Under the pieces are notes generated by a model. It was given only the letters and a program-made list of their open reading frames with translations. It was not told the DNA's origin and ran no database searches. The position numbers and the translations under genes were made by a program. From NCBI GenBank assembly GCA_947304405.1, contig CAMZBB010000001.1, positions 36,023 to 100,022 on the forward strand: a DNA stretch of 64,000 bases, in the 5' to 3' direction. Source of the DNA: an uncultured Clostridia bacterium (GTDB lineage Bacteria; Bacillota; Clostridia; Saccharofermentanales; Saccharofermentanaceae). The stretch's first letter is position 1. The number at the start of each line of letters is the position of its first letter. This document shows, one piece after another, positions 23,945 through 31,734 of this stretch.

Positions 23945-24520
23945 TTACTTAGCCTCAAGGCCCATCTCAAAAGCCTTCATGTTGAGTTCGAGGAACTTGG
24001 CAGGAACCGAAGCTTCAACTGCCTTGATCCACTCTTCCTTGCTGATCTCAGAGATGTACTTGGAGAAGACGCCCATGAGAACGATGTTTGTAGCCTTGGA
24101 TGAACCTGCCTGTTCTGCGATCGTGAGAGCGTCGATGGCATCGACTTTAGCGCCTGATGCTTCCATCTTGGAGATGAGCTCAGACGGATACTCTGCAGTA
24201 CCTGCGATTACGGGCATCGGATCGATCTGCTGTGAATTGGTTACGATCTGTCCGCCGGGTTTGAGGAACTGAACGTATCTTGCAGCTTCGAGAAGCTCGA
24301 ATGAGATGATGTAATCAGCCTCACCCTTGTCGATGATCGGTGAGTTGACCTTGTCACCGAACTTAACGTAGGTTACAACGCTTCCACCTCTCTGGCTCAT
24401 TCCGTGAACCTCGGAGACCTTAACGTCATAACCCTTGTCCATAGCGGCTCTGCCCAATAACTTACTGGCGAGGAGCGAACCCTGTCCGCCTACGCCTACT
24501 ATCATTATGCTTGTTACCAT
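23945..24520 (-). CDS. iorB: indolepyruvate:ferredoxin oxidoreductase beta subunit
   Basis: The 191 residues form the gamma-type domain of 2-oxoacid:ferredoxin oxidoreductases. The N-terminal MIVGVGGQGSLLASKLLG is diagnostic, followed by VSEVHGMSQRGGSVVTYVKFG. It pairs with IorA to decarboxylate arylpyruvates oxidatively to arylacetyl-CoA with reduction of ferredoxin, and may run in reverse to make aromatic keto acids. The ATG overlaps the iorA stop by 7 bp with GGGAGG upstream, which suggests translational coupling. Confidence 0.93.
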   Translation of the reverse strand: MVTSIMIVGVGGQGSLLASKLLGRAAMDKGYDVKVSEVHGMSQRGGSVVTYVKFGDKVNSPIIDKGEADYIISFELLEAARYVQFLKPGGQIVTNSQQIDPMPVIAGTAEYPSELISKMEASGAKVDAIDALTIAEQAGSSKATNIVLMGVFSKYISEISKEEWIKAVEASVPAKFLELNMKAFEMGLEAK

Positions 24521-26268
24521 GTGATTGCCTCCCCGTTCAATGTCTCAAAAGCTCCGAACTTGCAGAGCTCGCTGCATACCTTGCAGCCGAAGCACTGCGT
24601 TACGTCAACCTTTGCGTGTCCGTCCTTGAAGGAGATTGCAGGGCATCCGAGCTTCATGCAGGCCTTGCAGGACTTGCACTTGTCGGGATTGACCTGGATA
24701 GGCTCGCCGCGCTTAACTTTCTTGAGGAGTGCGCAGGGTCTTCTGGAAATGATGACCGAAGGCTCTTCTGCCTCAAGTTCTTCCTTAACGGTCTGCTCAG
24801 ATTCTGCGAGATTATAAGGATCGACTACTCTTACCCTGTTGATGCCCATTGCACGTACAAGAGCTTCGAGATCGATCTTGCCTGCCGGGTCGCCTCTGAG
24901 GTTAAATCCGGTCGTAGGATTCTGCTGATGGCCTGTCATGCCCGTAATGGAGTTGTCTAAGATGATGACCGTAGAATTGGTCTGGTTGTAAGCGATATTT
25001 GCAAGACCTGTCATGCCTGAATGCATGAAAGTGGAGTCGCCGATAACAGCAACGGTCTTCTTCTCGGCTTCAGCGCCCAAAGCTTTGTTAAAGCCATGCA
25101 GAGAGCTGATGGATGCACCCATGCACTCTGTCGTGTCGATCGCGCAGAGCGGAGGCGTAGCGCCAAGCGTGTAGCATCCGATGTCGCCCAGAACAGTGAG
25201 CTTGAGCTTGGAAAGAACATAGAACATGCCTCTGTGAGGGCATCCTGCGCACATGGCCGGAGGTCTTCCGGGAAGTCCTTCGATAGGCTTGCAAGAGGGC
25301 TTTTCGGGGAGTCCCAGTTTTGTTGCGATAAGTCCCTGAGAGAACTCGTCGATGAGAGGGAACGTATCTTTGCCGGTAACTTCAAGGCCTAAAGTCTTGC
25401 AGTGCGTCTCGATGATCGGATCAAGCTCTTCAACTACTACGAGCTTATCTACCTTTGCTGCGAAGTCCTTGATCTTCTTAACGGGCAGCGGATTGATAAG
25501 ACCGATCTTAAGCACGGGATACTTATCTCCGAAGACTTCCTTAACATACTGATATGAAGTGGAAGACGTGATGATACCCATCGATGTATCAGAACCTTCT
25601 TCAATGCGGTTGAGCTTTGAAGTCTCTGCAAATTCGATGAGCTTTAACGTCCTCTCCTCAACGATGGGATGACGTTTCTTGGCATTGGCGGGAACCATTA
25701 CGTACTTGCCCGCATCCTTAACGTAAGGCTTTACGGGAATGTCAGTTCTCTCGCCGAGCTCAACAACAGACTGGGAATGTGCAACTCTCGTGCACATCTT
25801 GATAAGAACGGGTGTATCGAACTGCTCGGAAATATCGTAAGCCTCGATAACGAAGTCCTTTGCTTCCTGTGAATCAGAGGGTTCCAGCATAGGCATCTTT
25901 GCAGCGATCGCGTAGTGCCTTGAATCCTGCTCATTCTGTGAAGAATGCATACCCGGATCGTCAGCCACGAGAATGACCATACCCGCATTGACACCGGTAT
26001 AACTCATCGTAAAGAGCGGATCCGCAGCCACATTGAGTCCGACGTGCTTCATTGCGCAGTAAGACCTCTTGCCTGCCCTTGATGCGCCGAAAGCCGTCTC
26101 CATGGCAACTTTCTCATTAGGCGCCCATTCGCAGTAGATCTCGTTGAACTTTGCGGCTTCTTCCGTCGTCTCTGTCGACGGGGTTCCGGGATAAGAACTC
26201 GCGACGGCGACACCCGCCTCGTAAAGGCCTCTTGCGACAGCCTTATTACCCAGCATTAGTTCTTTCAT
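24514..26268 (-). CDS. iorA: indolepyruvate:ferredoxin oxidoreductase alpha subunit
   Basis: The 584-residue catalytic subunit has the pyrimidine-binding domain at the N-terminus (SSYPGTPSTETTE), the thiamine-pyrophosphate domain (GDIGCYTLG and downstream ITGMTGHQQNP), and two C-terminal [4Fe-4S] motifs, CKSCKACMKLGCP and CFGCKVCSELC. It converts indolepyruvate or phenylpyruvate with CoA and ferredoxin. I choose the ATG at 26268 because AGGAG lies 9 bp upstream; the ATG at 26277 directly abuts that site. It is first in the iorA-iorB-thioesterase-paaK-ACT operon. The enzyme class is oxygen-sensitive, which supports an anaerobic host. Confidence 0.94.
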   Translation of the reverse strand: MKELMLGNKAVARGLYEAGVAVASSYPGTPSTETTEEAAKFNEIYCEWAPNEKVAMETAFGASRAGKRSYCAMKHVGLNVAADPLFTMSYTGVNAGMVILVADDPGMHSSQNEQDSRHYAIAAKMPMLEPSDSQEAKDFVIEAYDISEQFDTPVLIKMCTRVAHSQSVVELGERTDIPVKPYVKDAGKYVMVPANAKKRHPIVEERTLKLIEFAETSKLNRIEEGSDTSMGIITSSTSYQYVKEVFGDKYPVLKIGLINPLPVKKIKDFAAKVDKLVVVEELDPIIETHCKTLGLEVTGKDTFPLIDEFSQGLIATKLGLPEKPSCKPIEGLPGRPPAMCAGCPHRGMFYVLSKLKLTVLGDIGCYTLGATPPLCAIDTTECMGASISSLHGFNKALGAEAEKKTVAVIGDSTFMHSGMTGLANIAYNQTNSTVIILDNSITGMTGHQQNPTTGFNLRGDPAGKIDLEALVRAMGINRVRVVDPYNLAESEQTVKEELEAEEPSVIISRRPCALLKKVKRGEPIQVNPDKCKSCKACMKLGCPAISFKDGHAKVDVTQCFGCKVCSELCKFGAFETLNGEAITW

Positions 26269-26350
26269 AGTGGACATCTCCTAAAAACAATAGTTCAATA
26301 ATGATACTACAAAGCACAATATTATTAAATAATAAGAGGAAAACTTAAAA

Positions 26351-27406
26351 TCAACTTAAAAGACCCGGCAGTTCATTGAGGTTTTCAAGAACAATGATGT
26401 CGTCAGGATTCTTATAACTCTTGATCAGCTTGTCCAAAAGCTGCAAAAAGGTATCATCGACTGGGAAATCCAATGCCTTGAAGAGGAATATCAGACGCGG
26501 TTCCTGATCGAAAAACAGTTTCGGCGAGATCATTGCCGTGGAGGCTGTCCCGATCAAAGTATATCCGCTGTCTATGGTCTTCATGCAGACCTGTTCCCAT
26601 AAGCACCCGGAATTATCGATTACCGCATTGCCTGCCGGTTTGACAGTCTCTCTGGGATGCGGCCTTCTCAATACATTCAAAGAGGACAACATCTCGAGGA
26701 GCTCGTCTTTTTTACGCTCCTGCTCTGCTCTGACCGACTCGTCACGCATCTCTACAGGATTCGTTAAGAGTATCGTCTTATGGTCGCTGTAGATCTCCGG
26801 AACAGTTCCGAAAACACGGCTCATAGCCGCATAGCGCTCTTCGGAAGCGCCTGACAGCGGCGGCAGCTGTACAAGAGGAACATTCCAGCCATCGATGAAC
26901 ATCGAAGCATTATTCAAATAAAGCTTTTTGGGATAAAAACGCTCCACGTTGATCCTGTAGAACTTAAACAGGAGCCTCTTTTTGCCTGTCAGATAGTTGG
27001 GACCGATCTTATACGTGTAACTGGCGATACCGTCATCGTAATAGTAGACTTCGGCATCCGGATTGGCCAGGACCATGGCCATCATAAAAGTCGTCAGATT
27101 ACTCGTGAAGATCACGTTGTAAGACTGCTGCTTTAAGTCCGTATCACACAATCTCGATACGTATTTGGCAGGCGACGAGATGAAATTAAGCCTGTTAGCT
27201 GCAGATCCCGCGCGCGAATAATCGTAGATATACACATTATCGAAAATGCCTTCTTTGCTGACATTTCCGGCTACGGTCAAATACGTTTTGAACTTGCTGC
27301 CGACAAACAGATCGATCTTATAGTCAAGGAATTCTTCCCTGGCCGTCGCATAATTCATCATGGACATGACCTGATACGGCGTTTCACATAAAGCACAGAT
27401 CCTCAT
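26351..27406 (-). CDS. glycosyltransferase family 52-like protein (possible nonulosonate transferase)
   Basis: The 351 residues begin MRICALCETPYQVMSMMNY, the pattern of family 52 transferases, which include bacterial alpha-2,3-sialyltransferases. Later RRPHPRE (near residue 239) and an acidic segment YYYDDGIASYT are consistent with a GT-B CMP-sugar-binding enzyme. The context is strong: upstream in the operon lie a NeuB-like synthase and a CMP-sugar synthetase, so a CMP-nonulosonate donor is expected. The ATG overlaps the flippase stop (ATGA). It is the final gene of the surface-glycan run; no clear terminator separates it from iorA. Confidence 0.65.
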   Translation of the reverse strand: MRICALCETPYQVMSMMNYATAREEFLDYKIDLFVGSKFKTYLTVAGNVSKEGIFDNVYIYDYSRAGSAANRLNFISSPAKYVSRLCDTDLKQQSYNVIFTSNLTTFMMAMVLANPDAEVYYYDDGIASYTYKIGPNYLTGKKRLLFKFYRINVERFYPKKLYLNNASMFIDGWNVPLVQLPPLSGASEERYAAMSRVFGTVPEIYSDHKTILLTNPVEMRDESVRAEQERKKDELLEMLSSLNVLRRPHPRETVKPAGNAVIDNSGCLWEQVCMKTIDSGYTLIGTASTAMISPKLFFDQEPRLIFLFKALDFPVDDTFLQLLDKLIKSYKNPDDIIVLENLNELPGLLS

Positions 27407-28860
27407 TCTGACACCCCGCTTTCCGCCTTGTTCTCAGGCTTCTTGCCCTTATTGCGCAGCTTATCGATATAAGCTTTGATAAATCTCCTGAAAACGATCA
27501 GCATCGAGATAAAGCCGGCTGCGGCAATGCCGTAACGAAGCAGGTTGTGCTGGTATGTATAGATCAGCGGAGCCGCGATGGAACCTGTGATCAAGACAGC
27601 CGCAAACATAAAAAAGTCATTATAAAGCTTGACTTTGAGAACGAATCTCGTGATGAAGAAATGGATAAACAGCAGGCAGACATAACTGAAGCATGTTGTA
27701 TATGCGGCTGCCACAAAGCCATACTGCGGTATGAAGATCGCGTTGAGTATGATGTTGACAGCTGCAGCGATGACAGTTCCGATCGAGACATATTTTGTCT
27801 TCTTGAGATGCAGCTCGATGTTAACGTAATGGGTATAGACATACTGGCACAGTATTCCCATAACGATGGGCGGAACACAGTATACGCCGGACATATACTT
27901 TTCTCCGCCGAGGATCATGACCGCTTCCGGAGCAAACGCTATACATGCCAGCCCTACATAACATCCCAGCACGATGACGTATTTGACGTTTTTGCGGATC
28001 TCCGCAAAGCTCTTAGCAAAATACTTGTCGTGGAACCACGGAAGCCATCCGTCAGCCACCGCGTTGGTTACGACTGAGATCAGGATTCCGTAATTGTACA
28101 CGAGACTGTAGATGCCGACATCGGCATCAGAACAGATCTTTGCGATAAAGATCCTGTCAGACTGTGCAAGGATGTTAAGCGAGACTGTATGGAGTACCAG
28201 AGGAAGCGACAGTTTTAAGCCGTAAGCCCAGTATTCCTTGTTTGCTTTGATATTTTTCCTTTTGATCGATACGATCCAGAAACAGATCGATAGGACCACG
28301 ATAGGTGCCGTGACACCGAGCATCCTCATGTGAGCCTTATCGTTGCTGAAAGCAAGCATCAGCACAAGGGAAAGGATAACAGAGGATAAGGATATGAACC
28401 AGGCGATCGCAACGTTCTCTTTATAGTGGTACCGGTATCTGAACCCGTTCTGGAAAAAGGTTATCGACGGGAAAAACAGAAGATATAAAACAAGCAGGAC
28501 GACCGCGAACTTGCTTAATTCGAGCATGGATGCGACAGGCCCTAAAAATATCAGAGCAACGGCAGAAAGACAGCCGGTAACGATCAGCGACAAAAGCTGC
28601 ATGGAACCGATGTAATCGTCAAGCTTGTCGGGATAATCCAGCTTAGCCCTTCCGATGCTGAATGTAAGATTTAATGTGCAAAACGTGATAAGGAGCGTAT
28701 GCCAGGACGTAAATGTATGCGTAACGCCAAATTCCGCCGTGGTCATCATCCTTGAAAAAATCGGAGTGGTGATCGTAGCGACCGCTTTGACCATTACGGA
28801 GGAAATGACATACCAGGCTCCCGCCTTTAATGCTACATTCGTGCCCTTGTTTTCGCTCAA
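27403..28860 (-). CDS. Wzx-type oligosaccharide flippase
   Basis: The 485-residue protein has 12 to 14 membrane helices and starts with the polysaccharide-transporter motif AGAWYVISSVMVKAVATITTP, followed by FSRMMTTAEFG. The C-terminus is basic (RNKGKKPENK). It should flip undecaprenyl-linked oligosaccharide across the membrane for the surrounding locus. Translation probably begins at a TTG that overlaps the stop of the CMP-sugar synthetase (TTGA), with GGTAAG just upstream. It is one of two transport-type steps visible; no ABC exporter is present. Confidence 0.85.
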   Translation of the reverse strand: MSENKGTNVALKAGAWYVISSVMVKAVATITTPIFSRMMTTAEFGVTHTFTSWHTLLITFCTLNLTFSIGRAKLDYPDKLDDYIGSMQLLSLIVTGCLSAVALIFLGPVASMLELSKFAVVLLVLYLLFFPSITFFQNGFRYRYHYKENVAIAWFISLSSVILSLVLMLAFSNDKAHMRMLGVTAPIVVLSICFWIVSIKRKNIKANKEYWAYGLKLSLPLVLHTVSLNILAQSDRIFIAKICSDADVGIYSLVYNYGILISVVTNAVADGWLPWFHDKYFAKSFAEIRKNVKYVIVLGCYVGLACIAFAPEAVMILGGEKYMSGVYCVPPIVMGILCQYVYTHYVNIELHLKKTKYVSIGTVIAAAVNIILNAIFIPQYGFVAAAYTTCFSYVCLLFIHFFITRFVLKVKLYNDFFMFAAVLITGSIAAPLIYTYQHNLLRYGIAAAGFISMLIVFRRFIKAYIDKLRNKGKKPENKAESGVSE

Positions 28861-30035
28861 GATAACTTACCGTCCATTATCTGTTCGACAACTTCTCTTA
28901 TGACGCCTTCGCCGCCTTTGGCTTTGGTAACGTAATCAGCGGCCTGTCTTGCCTCAGAACAGGCATCAGCAGGAGCACAACCGTAACCGGCAAGCTTAAG
29001 GAGCTCGACATCGTTGACATCATCGCCGATGTAGCAAACGTTACCGATGTCTATGTTATGTTCAGAGCAGATCTTCTTGACTGCAGAGACTTTGTCCTTG
29101 CATCCTGATTCAAGGATATCGAGCTTGAGCTTCTCAGCGCGTCTGCGGTTTAAGTCCACGCTTTCACTCGTGATTATTCCGGTGATGATCCCTTCCTTCC
29201 TCAGGAATGAAAAGCCCATGCCGTCTCTTGTATTGAATTTCTTGAGTTCGTCTCCGTGTTCGGAATAATACATTCCGCCGTCAGTCAGACAGCCGTCGCA
29301 GTCTGTCAGGAACATCTTGATCTCGGGGATCTCAAAGCTTCCTTCACAACCGTTCTTTTTCATCAGGGCTTCGATGATAAGCCAGTCGCTGGGCTCATCG
29401 ATCTCAAAGAATGTATCCTCATTCATCTCAACTGCTTTGATATTTCCGGACACGCGGTTCTGCGCCTTGATCAGATCAGCCTTCGACGTGATATAGAAAG
29501 CACCGTTCTCAACAAGGTAACCGGAGAATTCCTGTCTTCTGGGGCGATGGAAAACATCGTAATTAGTAGGATGCGCATAACCGTTCTCATCGTTTTCCCA
29601 GTTGAAGCGCTTCTGTCTGACGACTGAAATGACGGAATCCGTTCCATTCTCATTGAATGCTTCAAATCCCCTGTCGAGGTCTCCCGAGCTGAGGAGCGGA
29701 GATGTGGCCTGTACAAGAACAATATTGTCAAAATCGTAATTGCCGGCAAACTCCAACATTGCGGATTCCGTAGAAGCGGTATCGGAAGCGGATTCGGCCG
29801 AGCGTCCGATAACGACTGCTTTGGAAAACAGACCGGATTCCGGACCGTTCTTGAAGCTTTCAACGGTCTGCTTGATCTTGTCGCTGTCTGTCGCGATATA
29901 AACAGTATCAATGTATCTGCATCCGCACGCGGCCTTAACAGTCCAGTACACAAGCGGTTTGCCGCAGATCGGCTTTATGTTTTTCAAAGGGATCGATTTA
30001 CTTCCGCCCCTTACAGGAATAAAAGCAACATTCAT
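28857..30035 (-). CDS. CMP-nonulosonate synthetase fused to KdsC-like HAD phosphatase
   Basis: Residues 1 to about 228 are a CMP-sialic-acid/KDN/legionaminate cytidylyltransferase: IPVRGGSKSIPLKNI (Arg9), ATDSDKI, QATSPLL and EIDEPSDW. Residues 238-392 are a KdsC-family HAD phosphatase with DCDGCLTDG (Asp245, Asp247), a middle ITSES (288-292) and GDDVND (337-342). KdsC-like phosphatases dephosphorylate 8- or 9-phosphorylated ulosonates. The same fusion order occurs in the vertebrate CMP-sialate synthetase. CGGAGG sits 8 bp before the ATG. The fusion implies that the preceding synthase makes a phosphorylated product. Confidence 0.88.
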   Translation of the reverse strand: MNVAFIPVRGGSKSIPLKNIKPICGKPLVYWTVKAACGCRYIDTVYIATDSDKIKQTVESFKNGPESGLFSKAVVIGRSAESASDTASTESAMLEFAGNYDFDNIVLVQATSPLLSSGDLDRGFEAFNENGTDSVISVVRQKRFNWENDENGYAHPTNYDVFHRPRRQEFSGYLVENGAFYITSKADLIKAQNRVSGNIKAVEMNEDTFFEIDEPSDWLIIEALMKKNGCEGSFEIPEIKMFLTDCDGCLTDGGMYYSEHGDELKKFNTRDGMGFSFLRKEGIITGIITSESVDLNRRRAEKLKLDILESGCKDKVSAVKKICSEHNIDIGNVCYIGDDVNDVELLKLAGYGCAPADACSEARQAADYVTKAKGGEGVIREVVEQIMDGKLS

Positions 30036-30053
30036 AAACTATGCCTCCGGTAT

Positions 30054-30830
30054 TCAGATCCTTCCGTAGATATCTTCATAACGTTTGATGTCATCTTCGC
30101 CGAAATAGTCGCCGATCTGTACTTCCGTTATGATGAGGTTCTCCGTCTCATCTGTATTCTTCAGACGGTGTTTGCAGCCCTTCGGGATATATACGGTGCT
30201 GCCGCATGTTACAGTCGAGACGGAATCATCAAGCTGAACGGTTCCCGTACCATGAACAACGATCCAGTATTCTTCCCTGTGTTCATGTGACTGGAGACTA
30301 AGCTGTCCTCCGGGTTTGATGCAGATGATCTTTCCCTGGAAGTAGTCATTCAAAACGGTCGTCTTGTAATAACCCCAAGGTCTTTGGAAGATCTCGTGAT
30401 CAACGATGCTGGTATCAAGCGACAGGAAATCATAAGTAAGGTCTGCATGGATGTCCTGCAGGAGCAGTGCATGCATCTGTTCTTTGGTGATTATGTTTAT
30501 CAGCTTTCCGGTCTCATCGATTACCGGAAGGAACTTGATCGACTGGTTCTTGAACAGTTCCGTAACCGTCTCGAATCCGTCTGATACCAAAACGGTCTTT
30601 GCGTTCCTTGTATAAACAGCTTCGACCGACTCGTCAATGTTGATGCCTCTGATGTATGCCCTTCTGATATCGCCGTCCGTAAGGACACCGATAACGTGGT
30701 CTTCCTGATCGACCACGATCACAAAGCCCTGTTTGTTCGAATCGATCTTTTTCAGAGCTTCTATAACCGTTTCTTTCCCGAGTACCGTGAATTTTATGAA
30801 TTTCTCAACCACATCCGTCCTCGCTTTCAT
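30054..30830 (-). CDS. CBS-pair protein with C-terminal mannose-6-phosphate isomerase type II cupin
   Basis: Residues 10-125 form two CBS domains (VIGVLTDGDIRRAYI; FLPVIDETGKLINIITKEQ), like those found before nucleotidyltransferases in nonulosonate loci. Here the transferase is absent and residues 145-258 are a cupin matching the C-terminal isomerase domain of ManC/AlgA: RPWGYY, IKPGGQLSLQSHEHREEYW with likely metal ligands Gln180, His182 and His184 or Glu187, VYIPKGCKH (His221) and GDYFGEDDIKRYEDIYGR. The usual RAEHW is REEYW here. It may interconvert fructose- and mannose-6-phosphate under CBS control by a nucleotide. The start is uncertain, since a GTG seven codons in has a better ribosome-binding site. 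Confidence 0.7.
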   Translation of the reverse strand: MKARTDVVEKFIKFTVLGKETVIEALKKIDSNKQGFVIVVDQEDHVIGVLTDGDIRRAYIRGINIDESVEAVYTRNAKTVLVSDGFETVTELFKNQSIKFLPVIDETGKLINIITKEQMHALLLQDIHADLTYDFLSLDTSIVDHEIFQRPWGYYKTTVLNDYFQGKIICIKPGGQLSLQSHEHREEYWIVVHGTGTVQLDDSVSTVTCGSTVYIPKGCKHRLKNTDETENLIITEVQIGDYFGEDDIKRYEDIYGRI

Positions 30831-30858
30831 TGACCGGGCATGACATCAACATTCAATA

Positions 30859-31734
30859 TCAGTGCTTTCTGTACTTAAGCTTGTCGCGCTGGACCTGTTC
30901 GATAGGAAGGATCTCAGTTGACTTATAAGTAAGCGCTTCGTGTACGGCGTTAAGATTCCTGACCAGATCTCTGATACCTTCGGGTTCAAGAGAAGCTGCG
31001 TGGTCTGTTCCCTTCCATGTGCGGTCAATAGTGTAATGGCGTTCGATATATTCAGCACCTAATGTATAAGCAGCTATATCCACGGATATGCCAAGGTGGT
31101 GGCCCGAGAAGCCGATCGCCTTAACGCGGCCTTCATACTGCTCTCTCATTCTCGTAAGCTCGAGCAGGCAGATATCCTTATAAGGAACAGGATAACCGGA
31201 AGTGCAGTTATAAAGGATAAGATCCTTTGCCCTTCCGTTCTTCTCAAAAAGCTGAACGACCTGTTCTTCCTCTTCTTTGGTGGTCATGCCAAATGAGAGC
31301 TGGATCTCGCCCTCGTAATTATCGCAGAGCCACTGGAGCATCTCGAAATGAGTATTGCATGCAGAAGGGATCTTTATGAACTTAGGATTGAGAGACGTGA
31401 TCTCCTTTGCGCTGGTCAGATCCCAGACTGAAGTGGAATATACGATGCCCGCTTCCTCACACCACTTCTTGAGCTGTGCGTGCTGGTCAACGTCAAATTC
31501 AAGGAATTCACGGTGAGCACCATATGTGTCACCATATGAATTGGCGGGATTCGGGTGCGGAGCGTTGTACTGCTCGGGAGTGAGCAGTTCCTTCGGGCAG
31601 CGCTTTTGGAACTTGATAGCGTCTGCCTTGCAGTAATAAGCTGCAGTCATGATGAGATCCTTGGCGATCTCCATCTGTCCCATATGATTGCATCCTGCTT
31701 CAGCGATCACAAAAGGCTTCTTGTAAGTTGTCAT
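30859..31734 (-). CDS. NeuB-like nonulosonate synthase lacking the SAF domain
   Basis: The 291-residue protein has the PEP-dependent aldolase barrel of sialate/legionaminate synthases: FVIAEAGCNHMG at the N-terminus, ADAIKFQKR, KIPSACNTHFEML, ILYNCTSGYP, GFSGHHLGISVDIAA and YIERHYTIDRTWKGTDHAASLEP. NeuB proteins usually continue with an antifreeze-like SAF domain to about 340 residues; here the chain ends about 40 residues after the last barrel motif. Because the SAF domain normally contacts the N-acetyl group of N-acetylmannosamine, its absence hints at a different acceptor. Its ATG overlaps the stop of the upstream pyruvyltransferase, with GAGG upstream. Confidence 0.85.
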   Translation of the reverse strand: MTTYKKPFVIAEAGCNHMGQMEIAKDLIMTAAYYCKADAIKFQKRCPKELLTPEQYNAPHPNPANSYGDTYGAHREFLEFDVDQHAQLKKWCEEAGIVYSTSVWDLTSAKEITSLNPKFIKIPSACNTHFEMLQWLCDNYEGEIQLSFGMTTKEEEEQVVQLFEKNGRAKDLILYNCTSGYPVPYKDICLLELTRMREQYEGRVKAIGFSGHHLGISVDIAAYTLGAEYIERHYTIDRTWKGTDHAASLEPEGIRDLVRNLNAVHEALTYKSTEILPIEQVQRDKLKYRKH

